From: Streptomyces albicerus | Lineage (GTDB): Bacteria; Actinomycetota; Actinomycetes; Streptomycetales; Streptomycetaceae | Length of the DNA stretch: 64,000 nt | Reading direction: 5' to 3' | Assembly: GCF_008905045.1 (NCBI RefSeq) | Contig: NZ_VWMY01000013.1 | Location: 57,126 to 121,125, forward strand | Shown: piece after piece, positions 9,075-16,239 of the stretch | Numbering within the stretch: the stretch's first letter is position 1 | Layout: the number at the start of each line of letters is the position of its first letter | Translations under genes and position numbers: made by a program | Notes under the pieces: generated by a model | Database searches by the model: none | What the model saw: only the letters and a program-made list of their open reading frames with translations | What the model was told of the DNA's origin: nothing

Positions 9075-9302
9075 GTGGTCGAACTCGCCGTCCTTGATGC
9101 CCAGGAGCATGGCCTCTATCTCGGCGCGCGTGTAGACGAGGGCCGGCCCGTCGGGGAAGCGCGAGTTGCGCACCGCCACCTCGCCGCCGGGCAGCCTGGC
9201 GAACTCCACGCAGGAGCCCTGCGAGTTGCTGTGCCTGCTCTTCTGCCAGGCCGCCCCACGCAGCTCCGTGGCAGCCATGCCGTTGTACACGTCGTGGTCC
9301 AC
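9060..9302 (-). CDS. DUF397 small regulatory protein
   Basis: 80-aa protein that is almost entirely one DUF397 domain: WQKSRHSNSQGSCVEFARLP, VAVRNSRFPDGPALVYT and the C-terminal DHLIAG. These proteins are encoded beside DUF5753 XRE regulators and are thought to antagonise or partner them. I chose the GTG at 9302 (V-D-H-D-V-Y) because GGGGAG lies six bases upstream; an ATG at 9278 is possible. Its promoter shares an 18-bp element with the ATP-binding gene, which suggests co-regulation. Confidence 0.9.
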   Translation of the reverse strand: MDHDVYNGMAATELRGAAWQKSRHSNSQGSCVEFARLPGGEVAVRNSRFPDGPALVYTRAEIEAMLLGIKDGEFDHLIAG

Positions 9303-9366
9303 AGGTCGCTCCCCGGTGGTGCATTGGCGTCTGTTGCCAGTGATGCGGTGGTGGTCAACTGCCCGG

Positions 9367-9413
9367 ATCATAGCCGTCTTCACATGCGGATGCATGGGCA
9401 GATGCACGTGCAC
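9367..9413 (-). promoter_or_regulatory. Promoter of the DUF397 gene with shared 18-bp element
   Basis: On the minus strand the order is GTGCACGTGCATCTGCCC (9413-9396), ATGCAT as -35 (9395-9390), 17-bp spacer, TATGAT as -10 (9372-9367). Geometry and the 18-mer match 8294-8340 exactly. Confidence 0.7.
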
Positions 9414-9453
9414 GGGGGGTGGTCCTCCGATTACAACTTCGACGGTCGAAGCG

Positions 9454-10029
9454 CTAAAACCGTTCCAGTGCCTGTCCCAGAGCCCGCATCACATGCGACC
9501 TCCAGCCCCCGTCCATGATCTTCCGCGCCATCATCTGTGCCGGGTCGTCCGGATCGAACCCTTCGTGCACTAGGAAGAGACGCGTTCCGCGCCCTTCCTG
9601 TTCCAGGGTCCAAGTGATGGTCCAGTCCGCGGAGTTCGCGGGATCGGGGTCCGCCCAGCGGAGGCTGAGCGTCCGGCAGGTCTCGTATGCGAGGACCTCG
9701 ACGTCGACCGTGCCGGAGAAGTTGGAGTTGGGGCGCGGCACCGACGTCATCGTGTACCGGTGCCCCACTTCGAGCCGGAAGTGCTCGGCCCCCTGCATCT
9801 GCCACTGCACGAGCAGCTCGGGCTCGGTGAGCGCACGCCAGACCTTGGCAGGCGGGTGGGGCAGGAACTGGTCGACGCGGACGGTGGTGAGGTCGTCGTC
9901 CGCCGCGCCGGAGGCTTGGCCACCGAAGTCCTGACCACCGGGGTCGTGGTCACTGCGATTGTGGTCACCGGGGTCGTGGTCACCACGGTCACGGTCACCG
10001 GGGTCGTGCGGATGCGGTTCGGGACTCAT
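9454..10029 (-). CDS. SRPBCC (AHSA1-like) protein with charged N-terminal repeat
   Basis: 191 aa. Residues about 45-190 form a START/AHSA1-type fold (FLPHPPAKVWRALTEPELL, WADPDPANSADWTITWTL, GTRLFLVHEGFD, MMARKIMDGGW). Such proteins are commonly encoded with ArsR-type regulators and bind hydrophobic ligands. The first 35 residues are an Asp/His/Gly-rich tail made of five 15-bp units (9931-10005), encoding GDRDR, GDHDP, GDHNR, SDHDP and a final degenerate one; a metal-binding role is conceivable but unproven. The start overlaps the ArsR stop by four bases (ATGA). Confidence 0.88.
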   Translation of the reverse strand: MSPEPHPHDPGDRDRGDHDPGDHNRSDHDPGGQDFGGQASGAADDDLTTVRVDQFLPHPPAKVWRALTEPELLVQWQMQGAEHFRLEVGHRYTMTSVPRPNSNFSGTVDVEVLAYETCRTLSLRWADPDPANSADWTITWTLEQEGRGTRLFLVHEGFDPDDPAQMMARKIMDGGWRSHVMRALGQALERF

Positions 10030-10370
10030 GTCTCGCCATCGTCGGGCATGCGGTCCAGCAGATCACTCAGCCCCTTGAGCCTGTCGCGCCAGAACCGCTC
10101 GTACGGATGGAGCCAGTCCTGCACCTCGGCGAGCGGCTGGGCCTCCAGCTGGTAGATCCGCTGCCGCCCGGAGCGTTCCTCGGAGACGAGGCCGGCCTCT
10201 CGGAGCACCTTGAGGTGCTCCGAGAGGCTCGGGCGGCGCATGTCGAAGTGGTCGGCCAACGCCTGTACCGGCTGCGGGCCCTCGTCCCGCAGCAGGCGCA
10301 GCACCTCACGGCGAGTGGCGTTGGCGAGCGCGGCGAAGACGCGGTCCTCGCGCGCCCCGGTCGTGGTCAT
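10026..10370 (-). CDS. ArsR-family transcriptional regulator
   Basis: 114-aa winged-helix repressor of the ArsR subgroup usually coupled to SRPBCC proteins: ALANATRREVLRLLRDEG, recognition helix region MRRPSLSEHLKVLREAGLV, wing EERSGRQRIYQL and the tail WLHPYERFWRDRL. No ELCVCDL metal site is present, so it is not a classic arsenic sensor. It is translationally coupled to the SRPBCC gene and lies eight bases downstream of the VOC gene. The large inverted repeat at 10762-10810 upstream of the three genes is a plausible operator. Confidence 0.92.
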   Translation of the reverse strand: MTTTGAREDRVFAALANATRREVLRLLRDEGPQPVQALADHFDMRRPSLSEHLKVLREAGLVSEERSGRQRIYQLEAQPLAEVQDWLHPYERFWRDRLKGLSDLLDRMPDDGET

Positions 10371-10377
10371 GGTGCGG

Positions 10378-10752
10378 TCAGAAACCTTCCTTCTCCGTGA
10401 GCAGCATCAGACCGTTGCCGTCCGGGTCCCGGAAGCCGGCCATCCGGCCCCACGGGAGGTCGTCCGGCCCGTCGACCTGGACCCCGGCGGCCGCGAGCCG
10501 CGCGCAGTCCGCGTCGACGTCGGTCGTGAGCAACATGATCCCCCGGGTCTCACCCTGCGTAAAACCGCCCATCCCCGGGCCGGACAGCGTGAACACGGTC
10601 TGCGCGCCCGCGGGCGCCACCTGGAGCCACCGCCCCTGCGGCATGTCCAGGTCCGCGGTGACCTCGAAGCCGAGCACATCCGTGTAGAAGCGCAGGGCCC
10701 GGTCCTGGTCGGCGACGGGGAGGGTGACGAATGAAGCGTGAGTGATGTTCAT
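10378..10752 (-). CDS. VOC (glyoxalase/bleomycin-resistance) family protein
   Basis: 124-aa two-motif VOC fold: FVTLPVADQDRALRFYTDVLGF at the start, then MLLTTDVDADCARLAAAGVQ and GRMAGFRDPDGNGLML at the end. Small single-domain VOC proteins are often dioxygenases, isomerases or drug-binding proteins; which applies is unknown. It heads a three-gene set (VOC-ArsR-SRPBCC) in which the spacing is at most eight bases. The ATG at 10752 is only ten bases from the 49-bp inverted repeat, so its mRNA leader must be very short or include that hairpin. Confidence 0.9.
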   Translation of the reverse strand: MNITHASFVTLPVADQDRALRFYTDVLGFEVTADLDMPQGRWLQVAPAGAQTVFTLSGPGMGGFTQGETRGIMLLTTDVDADCARLAAAGVQVDGPDDLPWGRMAGFRDPDGNGLMLLTEKEGF

Positions 10753-10761
10753 GCGGACACG

Positions 10762-10810
10762 ATAGGTAGGAGATTCCCTACGCGTCAAACGTAGGGAATC
10801 TCCTACCTAT
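10762..10810. promoter_or_regulatory. Perfect 21-bp inverted repeat, candidate ArsR operator and/or terminator
   Basis: Arms 10762-10782 and 10790-10810 are perfectly complementary around a 7-nt centre. Each arm itself contains the near-palindrome GTAGGAGATTCCCTAC, which suits an ArsR dimer. It lies between the VOC start (10752) and the rpsR stop (10820), so it could also terminate the ribosomal operon. Confidence 0.7.
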
Positions 10811-10819
10811 GCGGAGCCC

Positions 10820-11062
10820 TCAGCGGCTGGAGCTGGAGTACGGCAGCAGGGCCATCTCCCGCGCGTTCTTGATCGCGCGGGCCAGCAGGCGCTGCTGCTG
10901 GGCGCTCACGCGGGTGACCCGGCGGCTGCGGATCTTGCCGCGGTCGGAGATGAACTTCCTGAGGAGGTCCGTGTCCTTGTAGTCGATGTACGTGATCTTG
11001 GCCGCGTCCAGCGGATTGGGACGAGACGAGGGCTTGCGGTCGCGGTCGGGCTTGCGGGGCAT
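10820..11062 (-). CDS. rpsR: 30S ribosomal protein S18, zinc-independent paralogue
   Basis: 80-aa S18: [20 protein letters not shown], then [30 protein letters not shown]. It contains no cysteine at all, so it is the C-minus form that replaces the zinc-binding S18 when zinc is scarce. It ends the operon L33-L31-COG0523-S18 and follows the COG0523 gene by three bases. Expression should follow the candidate Zur box at 12833-12849. Confidence 0.95.
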   Translation of the reverse strand: MPRKPDRDRKPSSRPNPLDAAKITYIDYKDTDLLRKFISDRGKIRSRRVTRVSAQQQRLLARAIKNAREMALLPYSSSSR

Positions 11063-11065
11063 GGG

Positions 11066-12385
11066 TCAGACCTCCAGGAGGCTGTCGAAGGCGGGCGGGA
11101 GCTGTTTCCAGGCGGTGCGGCCGGCGGCGTACTCCGCGTCGGTCAACAGGCAGGACTCCAGGAGCAGTTCGAGCCCGTCGCGGTCAAGACCGGGTGACGT
11201 GAAGACGAGGTGCTGGCAGCAGTCGCCGTGCTCCGGGTGCCAGTCGAGCGCGGCCGCGGCACGGCGTACCGGCGGCACCATCTCCCACGCTGCGTCCGGC
11301 AGGGAGGCCAGCCAGGGTCCGGTGCTCTCCACGCACAGGGCGCCGCCGGCCGCGTCCCAGTGCAGCAGCGTGTCCGGCCGGTCCGCGAGCCAGAACCGGC
11401 CACGGCTGCGTGCCGCCGCGCAGGTCAGGTCCTCCAGCGCCTCGTACAGCCGCTCCGGGTGGAACGGCCGGCGCCGATGCCATACGAGCGTGGAGACCCC
11501 GCACTCGTCCGCCTCGGCCGGCAACAGCGCACAGGCCGGATGCTGAGCGGCGGCCGCCGCCTCCACGTCGAACCCGGCGAAGGCGGCCTCCGCGAGCGCA
11601 GACCTCGGGGTCTGCGGGCGCATATCTCCGGGGCCGGGGATTTCCGGGCCGGTGGCTCCCGGAACCGCAGCTCCCGGTCCGGGAACCTCTGGGCCCTCAG
11701 ACCCTGAGCCCACGGACCCCGGCTCCGTGAAACCCGATCCGCCGGGCCCGGACGCCGCGAACCAGGCGTCCCAGCCCTCCGGGCCCGCCAAGTCGCCGTG
11801 GCCGATCGGGACTTGGCGGGCGGTCGGGTGGAGCTGGGACAGCAGCGCGCGGTCCTCGTCGTCGGCATCCGGGGAGTCGGCGAGGGCCAGTACGGGGGCG
11901 TACTCCAGCTGGCGGGCGAAGGTGTCGGCGATGGTGCGCTGGTCGGTGGCGGCCGCGGCGAGGCCCGCGTCGGCGAGGTCGTCGCCGTTGCCGAGGTAGG
12001 GGAGTACCAGGGCGGGGTCGACCGCGGTGATCACGCCGGTCAGGCGGAGCCCCGCGCCCGCGACCACCTCGGCCATCGCCTTCGGCTCGACCGAGTCCCA
12101 CAGTTCGACGACCGCGAGCCTCGTCACCCCGTCCTCCGCGAGCCGCTCCAGCTCAGGGACCAGGTCCTCGCGCAGGGCGCAGCACGCGCAGTCGTTGACG
12201 AGCGGGGCCTCGCCCGCGGAGACGATGCCGGTGCGGTCGCGGACGGTGCGAACGACCGTGCCCTGCACCGCCGTCGCGAGGTCGTGGTGCAGCGCGACCG
12301 CCCCCGGGACCTCCGCGAGCAGCCGCTCTACGGCCGCCGCACGCGCGTCGGCGTGCAGCCCGCCCACGATGGCGACGGACAGCAT
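11066..12385 (-). CDS. COG0523 (CobW/YciC-like) protein with degenerate P-loop
   Basis: 439 aa. It keeps the metal-binding CxCC motif (NDCACCALREDLV), the switch-like AVVELWDSVEPKAMAEVV, the ITAVDPALVLPYL region and a CobW C-terminal domain (GRFWLADRPDTLLHWDAAGG, DCCQHLVFTSPGLD). The N-terminus [19 protein letters not shown] lacks the GxxGxGK(T/S) Walker A of true COG0523 GTPases, so nucleotide hydrolysis is doubtful. A Pro/Gly/Glu-rich linker (about residues 205-250) separates the halves. It probably handles zinc under starvation. The start overlaps the L31 stop by one base (TGATG). Confidence 0.9.
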   Translation of the reverse strand: MLSVAIVGGLHADARAAAVERLLAEVPGAVALHHDLATAVQGTVVRTVRDRTGIVSAGEAPLVNDCACCALREDLVPELERLAEDGVTRLAVVELWDSVEPKAMAEVVAGAGLRLTGVITAVDPALVLPYLGNGDDLADAGLAAAATDQRTIADTFARQLEYAPVLALADSPDADDEDRALLSQLHPTARQVPIGHGDLAGPEGWDAWFAASGPGGSGFTEPGSVGSGSEGPEVPGPGAAVPGATGPEIPGPGDMRPQTPRSALAEAAFAGFDVEAAAAAQHPACALLPAEADECGVSTLVWHRRRPFHPERLYEALEDLTCAAARSRGRFWLADRPDTLLHWDAAGGALCVESTGPWLASLPDAAWEMVPPVRRAAAALDWHPEHGDCCQHLVFTSPGLDRDGLELLLESCLLTDAEYAAGRTAWKQLPPAFDSLLEV

Positions 12386-12651
12386 CAGCGCTCCCCGCGC
12401 TTGCCGACGCCCTTGCCGAACCGCCGCTCGAAGCGCTCCACGCGGCCCGCCGTGTCCAGTACGCGGGCCGTCCCCGTGTAGAAGGGGTGGCTCACGTTCG
12501 AGATCTCGACGTCGACGACCGGGTACGTGTTGCCGTCCTCCCACTCGATCGTCTTCTCGCTCGTCATGGTCGAGCGGGTCAGGAAGGCGTGGTTCGCGGC
12601 CCGGTCCCGGAAGACGACAGGACCGTACGCCGGGTGGATTCCCTCACGCAT
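12385..12651 (-). CDS. rpmE2: 50S ribosomal protein L31 type B
   Basis: 88-aa type B L31: [20 protein letters not shown], then [33 protein letters not shown]. The CxxC zinc site of the A form is absent. It follows L33 by five bases and overlaps the COG0523 start. It is part of the zinc-starvation set; in streptomycetes the type B form is repressed by Zur. Confidence 0.96.
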   Translation of the reverse strand: MREGIHPAYGPVVFRDRAANHAFLTRSTMTSEKTIEWEDGNTYPVVDVEISNVSHPFYTGTARVLDTAGRVERFERRFGKGVGKRGER

Positions 12652-12656
12652 GGTGC

Positions 12657-12821
12657 TCAGCGCTCCTCTCGGAAGTCGACGTGCCGGCCGGCGACCGGGT
12701 CGAACTTGCGCAGGACCATCCGGTCGGGGTCGTTACGGCGGTTCTTGCGGGTGACGTACGTGTAGCCGGTCCCGGCCGTGGACCGGAGCTTGATGACCGG
12801 GCGGAGTTCATTGCGTGCCAT
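12657..12821 (-). CDS. rpmG: 50S ribosomal protein L33, zinc-independent paralogue
   Basis: 54-aa L33 beginning [20 protein letters not shown], with [20 protein letters not shown] and a C-terminus ending in REER. No cysteines, so it is the C-minus form. It is the first gene of the minus-strand operon and starts 12 bases from the candidate Zur box, so repression there would silence L33, L31, the COG0523 protein and S18 together. Confidence 0.95.
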   Translation of the reverse strand: MARNELRPVIKLRSTAGTGYTYVTRKNRRNDPDRMVLRKFDPVAGRHVDFREER

Positions 12822-12832
12822 GTGGCTAGTAT

Positions 12833-12849
12833 ATGAAAACGGATCCCAT
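12833..12849. promoter_or_regulatory. Candidate Zur box in the divergent ribosomal-protein promoter
   Basis: ATGAAAACGGATCCCAT is an imperfect palindrome with ATG/CAT ends, close to the streptomycete Zur pattern TGAAAATGATTTTCA. It lies in the 64-bp gap between the two divergent C-minus ribosomal operons. Confidence 0.65.
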
Positions 12850-12885
12850 TATCGATAGCGAAAAGTAGAGAGGTTCGTCACTCAC

Positions 12886-13122
12886 ATGTCCGCGCACTGC
12901 ATGCTGACCGGGGCCCAGCCGGGCTTCGGCAACAACATCTCCCACTCGCACCGGCGTACGTCACGCCGCTTCGACCCCAACATCCAGAGCAAGCGCTACT
13001 GGGTGCCGAGCGAAGGCCGGTACGTACGGCTGAAGCTGAGCACGAAGGGGATCAAGACCGTCGACACGATCGGCGTCGAGGCGGCCGTGGCCCGGATCCG
13101 GGCCCGTGGGGTGAAGGTCTGA
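12886..13122 (+). CDS. rpmB: 50S ribosomal protein L28 paralogue
   Basis: 78-aa L28: [39 protein letters not shown] and a C-terminal [16 protein letters not shown]. It has a single cysteine, so no zinc site. First gene of the plus-strand half of the divergent zinc-starvation cluster; its stop overlaps the S14 ATG by one base (TGATG). Confidence 0.95.
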   Translation: MSAHCMLTGAQPGFGNNISHSHRRTSRRFDPNIQSKRYWVPSEGRYVRLKLSTKGIKTVDTIGVEAAVARIRARGVKV

Positions 13123-13427
13123 TGGCCAAGAAGAGCAAGATCGCGAAGAACGAGAAGCGCCAGGTGATCGTCGCCCGGTACGCCGAGCGGCGGGCCGAGC
13201 TGAAGGAGATCATCCGTAAGCCGTCCACGCCGGACGCCGAACGGGCCGCCGCCCGGCGGGAGTTGGAGCGGCAGCCGCGTGACGCCAGCGCCACGCGCGT
13301 ACGCAACCGGGACAGTGTGGACGGGCGGCCGCGCGGGTATCTGCGGACCTTCGGGCTCTCGCGGGTGAATCTGCGGGAGCAGGCGCACAAGGGGTTCCTG
13401 CCAGGGGTCCGCAAGTCGTCCTGGTAG
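13122..13427 (+). CDS. rpsN: 30S ribosomal protein S14, long zinc-independent form
   Basis: 101-aa S14 of the C-minus type: [59 protein letters not shown]. The zinc-type S14 is about 61 aa with CxxC pairs, which are absent here. Translationally coupled to L28. A weak hairpin (CGCCGGAA 13428-13435 / TTCCGGCG 13472-13479) follows the stop. Confidence 0.95.
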   Translation: MAKKSKIAKNEKRQVIVARYAERRAELKEIIRKPSTPDAERAAARRELERQPRDASATRVRNRDSVDGRPRGYLRTFGLSRVNLREQAHKGFLPGVRKSSW

Positions 13428-13527
13428 CGCCGGAAGCGCTTGAGGACTGGCCTGATAGCTTGCTGCGGTCGTTCCGGCGACACCGGTGACACCGGCGACC
13501 TGTACGGCCAGACCCTTGGGGGCTTCA

Positions 13528-14046
13528 GTGACTTCGGCGACCTTCTCGCGCAGGCAGGCGCGGATCGCGGCCGCGGCGGCGGGGCTGGCGGCCGCGCTCG
13601 TCCTGACGACCGGCTGCAGCAGTGACGACGGGGGCGGCGGGGACGACTCGCCCTCCGCGACCGGCCCGGCGCCGACCGAGTCGGCGGACACCGGCGGCGG
13701 CTCGGGCGACTCCGGCGGGAGTACGGCCGAGGCCGGCGCGCTGGAGGGCAGCTGGCTGGCCACCAAGGGCGGCAAGGCCGTGGCACTGGTGATCACCGGT
13801 GAGCAGGCCGGGCTGTTCTCGACGGGCGGGTCCGTGTGCAGCGGCACCGCCAAGGAAGCCTCGGGCATGCAGATGATCGCGCTGAAGTGCTCCGACGGGA
13901 ACAAGGACCGGGCCGAGGGCATGGTCGACTCCGTCGACTCCAAGACCATGAAGGTCACGTGGGAGGGCTTCGGCGAGGAAACGTATACGAAGGCGGAGGG
14001 CGGGAAGCTGCCGTCCGGGCTGCCTACGGCGAGCCTGGGCTCCTAG
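13528..14046 (+). CDS. Small lipoprotein, function unknown
   Basis: 172 aa. Starts at GTG 13528 with GGGGG just upstream. The signal sequence (RRQARIAAAAAGLAAALVLT) ends in the lipobox TTGCSSD, followed by a Gly/Asp/Ser linker. The mature domain (about residues 70-172) contains two cysteines (VCSGTAKEASGM, ALKCSDGNKD) that could pair, and ends EETYTKAEGGKLPSGLPTA. No named family recognised. Six 13-bp repeats follow the stop. Confidence 0.78.
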   Translation: MTSATFSRRQARIAAAAAGLAAALVLTTGCSSDDGGGGDDSPSATGPAPTESADTGGGSGDSGGSTAEAGALEGSWLATKGGKAVALVITGEQAGLFSTGGSVCSGTAKEASGMQMIALKCSDGNKDRAEGMVDSVDSKTMKVTWEGFGEETYTKAEGGKLPSGLPTASLGS

Positions 14047-14053
14047 CCGACGA

Positions 14054-14138
14054 TTCACATCACCGGCTGAGGATTCACTTCACCGGTTCACATCGCCGGT
14101 TCACGTCGCCGGTTCACCTCCACGATTCACGTCAACGG
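14054..14138. repeat. Six 13-bp repeats after a lipoprotein stop codon
   Basis: Degenerate units of TTCACATCGCCGG: one at 14054-14066, then five contiguous at 14074-14138. The array begins eight bases past the lipoprotein stop. Confidence 0.85.
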
Positions 14139-14348
14139 GCCGTGGAATCCCCCGGGTTCCGCGGTCCGTCCGGCTTGTCGGGGGCCGTCCGGCTTGCCGG
14201 GGGGGGGACCATCGGGTCGGGTGCGGATTGTTGTGGGCCGGTCGCGCCCGCCCGGCGGGGCCGCATGATGATCTACGAGCACCGCAGTGAGCCCGACGGC
14301 CCAGCGGTGCGACCCCGGAAGCACGACCCAAGAGGCCAGAGGAAATCC

Positions 14349-14897
14349 ATGCGCGCCCTGCCGATCGCTGTCACCGCCCTCGCGGCGGCCCTCACCCTGA
14401 CCCTGACCGCCTGCGAGGACGACGGCAGCGGTGACGGTGACAAGGAGCCCACCAAGTCCGCGGCACCGGCCGACTCCACCGCCTGCAAGGCCGACCAGCT
14501 CGGCAGACAGGTCGCCGCCAACGAGGCCCCGGCCGCCGGCGACACCGGAAACGTCTCCGTGACCCTCACCAACCGTTCCGGCGCCGACTGCACCCTGGAG
14601 GGCTTCGCCGGCGTCGACCTGTACGCGGGCGGCACCTCACGGACCGTCCCCGCCGAGGAGGGCGCGCAGCCGGAGAAGCTGACGGTCAAGCCGGACGAGA
14701 CGGCGAGCTTCACGATCACCTACGTACGAGGGCCCGCGGGCGACACCGAGAACAGCGCCGCCGTGAAGACCGTGAAGTTCAGCCTGCCCGGTGCGGGCGA
14801 CGACCTGTCCTTCGCCTGGGAGTACGGCGAGGTCGCCCTGCGGAGCGAGAGCGAGCCGGACGCTTCCGTGAGCCCGTTCCAGCGCGCCGGCGACTGA
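14349..14897 (+). CDS. DUF4232-type lipoprotein
   Basis: 182-aa exported lipoprotein: signal MRALPIAVTALAAALTLTLT with lipobox LTACEDD, a short charged linker, then a beta-sandwich domain with CKADQLG and the disulfide partner ADCTLEGFAGVDLY, plus NVSVTLTNRSG and KPDETASFTITYVRG. This is the DUF4232 pattern, common in actinobacterial surface proteins of unknown role. AGAGGAAA lies upstream of the ATG at 14349. Confidence 0.88.
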   Translation: MRALPIAVTALAAALTLTLTACEDDGSGDGDKEPTKSAAPADSTACKADQLGRQVAANEAPAAGDTGNVSVTLTNRSGADCTLEGFAGVDLYAGGTSRTVPAEEGAQPEKLTVKPDETASFTITYVRGPAGDTENSAAVKTVKFSLPGAGDDLSFAWEYGEVALRSESEPDASVSPFQRAGD

Positions 14898-14931
14898 GTC
14901 ACCGGGCTGTCCCGGCAATCCAGCCATCCCG

Positions 14932-16110
14932 TTATCGCAGCGGCGGCCGCGCCCTCACCTGTGCCCGGTCCGCCGCCGCGGCCCCTTCCTCCCACCCGGC
15001 CGCGTCGTTCACCCCGCGCATCCGGGTCGTGACCGTGTCGGGGAACATCCGCTCCATCTCGTCCGCGACCGCCACGTCACGGGCCGCGAGAACCGGCAGC
15101 AACTCCCCTTCCGTGGCCGTCACCTGCCCCTCGGCCGCGTCCGCCAGCCGGTCGCCGATCCGATGCGCGTACGCGGCGAGGAACGACTGCCGGAAGGACT
15201 TCGTACGCTTCCTGCCGCCGGCTCTCTGGGCCGCCTCCGCCTTCGTCATGGCGGCCGTGGCCTGCACGAGGAGCGAGGTGTAGAGGAGCTCGACCGCCTC
15301 CAGGTCGGGTTCGAAGCCGACGACGGTCGAGAAGCCGAGGGCCTCGTTCCACACCGCGCGGCAGCGGTTCGCCCCGGCCACCGCGTCGAGGAGTACCGCC
15401 TTGGCCGTCTCGTACGGCGGGTCGACGCCGATCCGGCAGGCGCCGGGGGCGTCCTTGGCGTGCGTACGGGCCGCGAGCAGTGCCTCGTCGATGCTGTGCC
15501 GCGCCATCAGCTCCTGCGCCTTCGCGCTGAGCGCCTCAGCCTCCTCCGGGAACCCGGTCGCCTCGGCTTTGGCGAGCAGCGCGCGGATGCGGGTGAGCAT
15601 GCGGGAGTGCTGCGGGGCGTCGGCGGTCCCTTTCGGGCCGTGCGGTACGTGTGCGTCCAGTGGCTCGATGGTGGGCAGGCGGAGCAGCAGCCGGTACAGC
15701 TCCAGTACGGCGGTGGCGTGCGAGAAGCGGTCGGGGCGGGGTGCCAGAGCCTGAGCCTGTGCCCCCGCCCCCGCCCCCGCCTCGGCGTCCAGCTCCGCGA
15801 GCTGCGCCGCCCAGCGCGGGCCCTTCGCCTGCCCGGGCTGCCGGTTCCTGCCCGCCTCGGCGAGGATCAGCTCCGACACCAGGCGTACGTGAACGTCGTC
15901 CAGCTCGCGCCGCACGATCCGTACGACATCGGCGGGCTGCCAGCCGCGACGCCAGGCCGCGGCGACGAACTCCTCGCCGCGGCGGGCGAGTTCGGCGTCG
16001 GACGCCGGGTCGGCGGCGAGCATCGAGGCGCCCGTGTCGAGGGCCGCGTCGGAGTCGGCGTAGAGGGCGGCCTCGAAGGCGCGCTCCACGGTGCTGGACG
16101 TACTACTCAT
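14932..16110 (-). CDS. DUF2786 domain protein
   Basis: 392 aa, cytoplasmic. The diagnostic DUF2786 motif is in the middle: MLTRIRALLAKAEATGFPEE followed by AEALSAKAQELMARHSIDEA. The N-terminal 150 residues are helical with WRRGWQPADVVRIVRRELDD. The C-terminal part has RKRTKSFRQSFLAAYAHRIG, typical of the larger DUF2786 proteins often carried by phages and actinobacteria. Function is unknown. Divergent from the ABC exporter; the 129-bp gap contains CCCGGGGACGCCC twice, 40 bp apart. Confidence 0.85.
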   Translation of the reverse strand: MSSTSSTVERAFEAALYADSDAALDTGASMLAADPASDAELARRGEEFVAAAWRRGWQPADVVRIVRRELDDVHVRLVSELILAEAGRNRQPGQAKGPRWAAQLAELDAEAGAGAGAQAQALAPRPDRFSHATAVLELYRLLLRLPTIEPLDAHVPHGPKGTADAPQHSRMLTRIRALLAKAEATGFPEEAEALSAKAQELMARHSIDEALLAARTHAKDAPGACRIGVDPPYETAKAVLLDAVAGANRCRAVWNEALGFSTVVGFEPDLEAVELLYTSLLVQATAAMTKAEAAQRAGGRKRTKSFRQSFLAAYAHRIGDRLADAAEGQVTATEGELLPVLAARDVAVADEMERMFPDTVTTRMRGVNDAAGWEEGAAAADRAQVRARPPLR

Positions 16111-16239
16111 TCCTCGATCGTGTCATGGGCCTGCGGTCGGCCCGGGGACGCCCTGGCCTGGCTGGTATGGCCGGCCCTACCCCGGGGACGCCCCCTGCTG
16201 GTCGTGTGCGGGCGGCCCGCGGACGGTTCGCTGGAGGGC

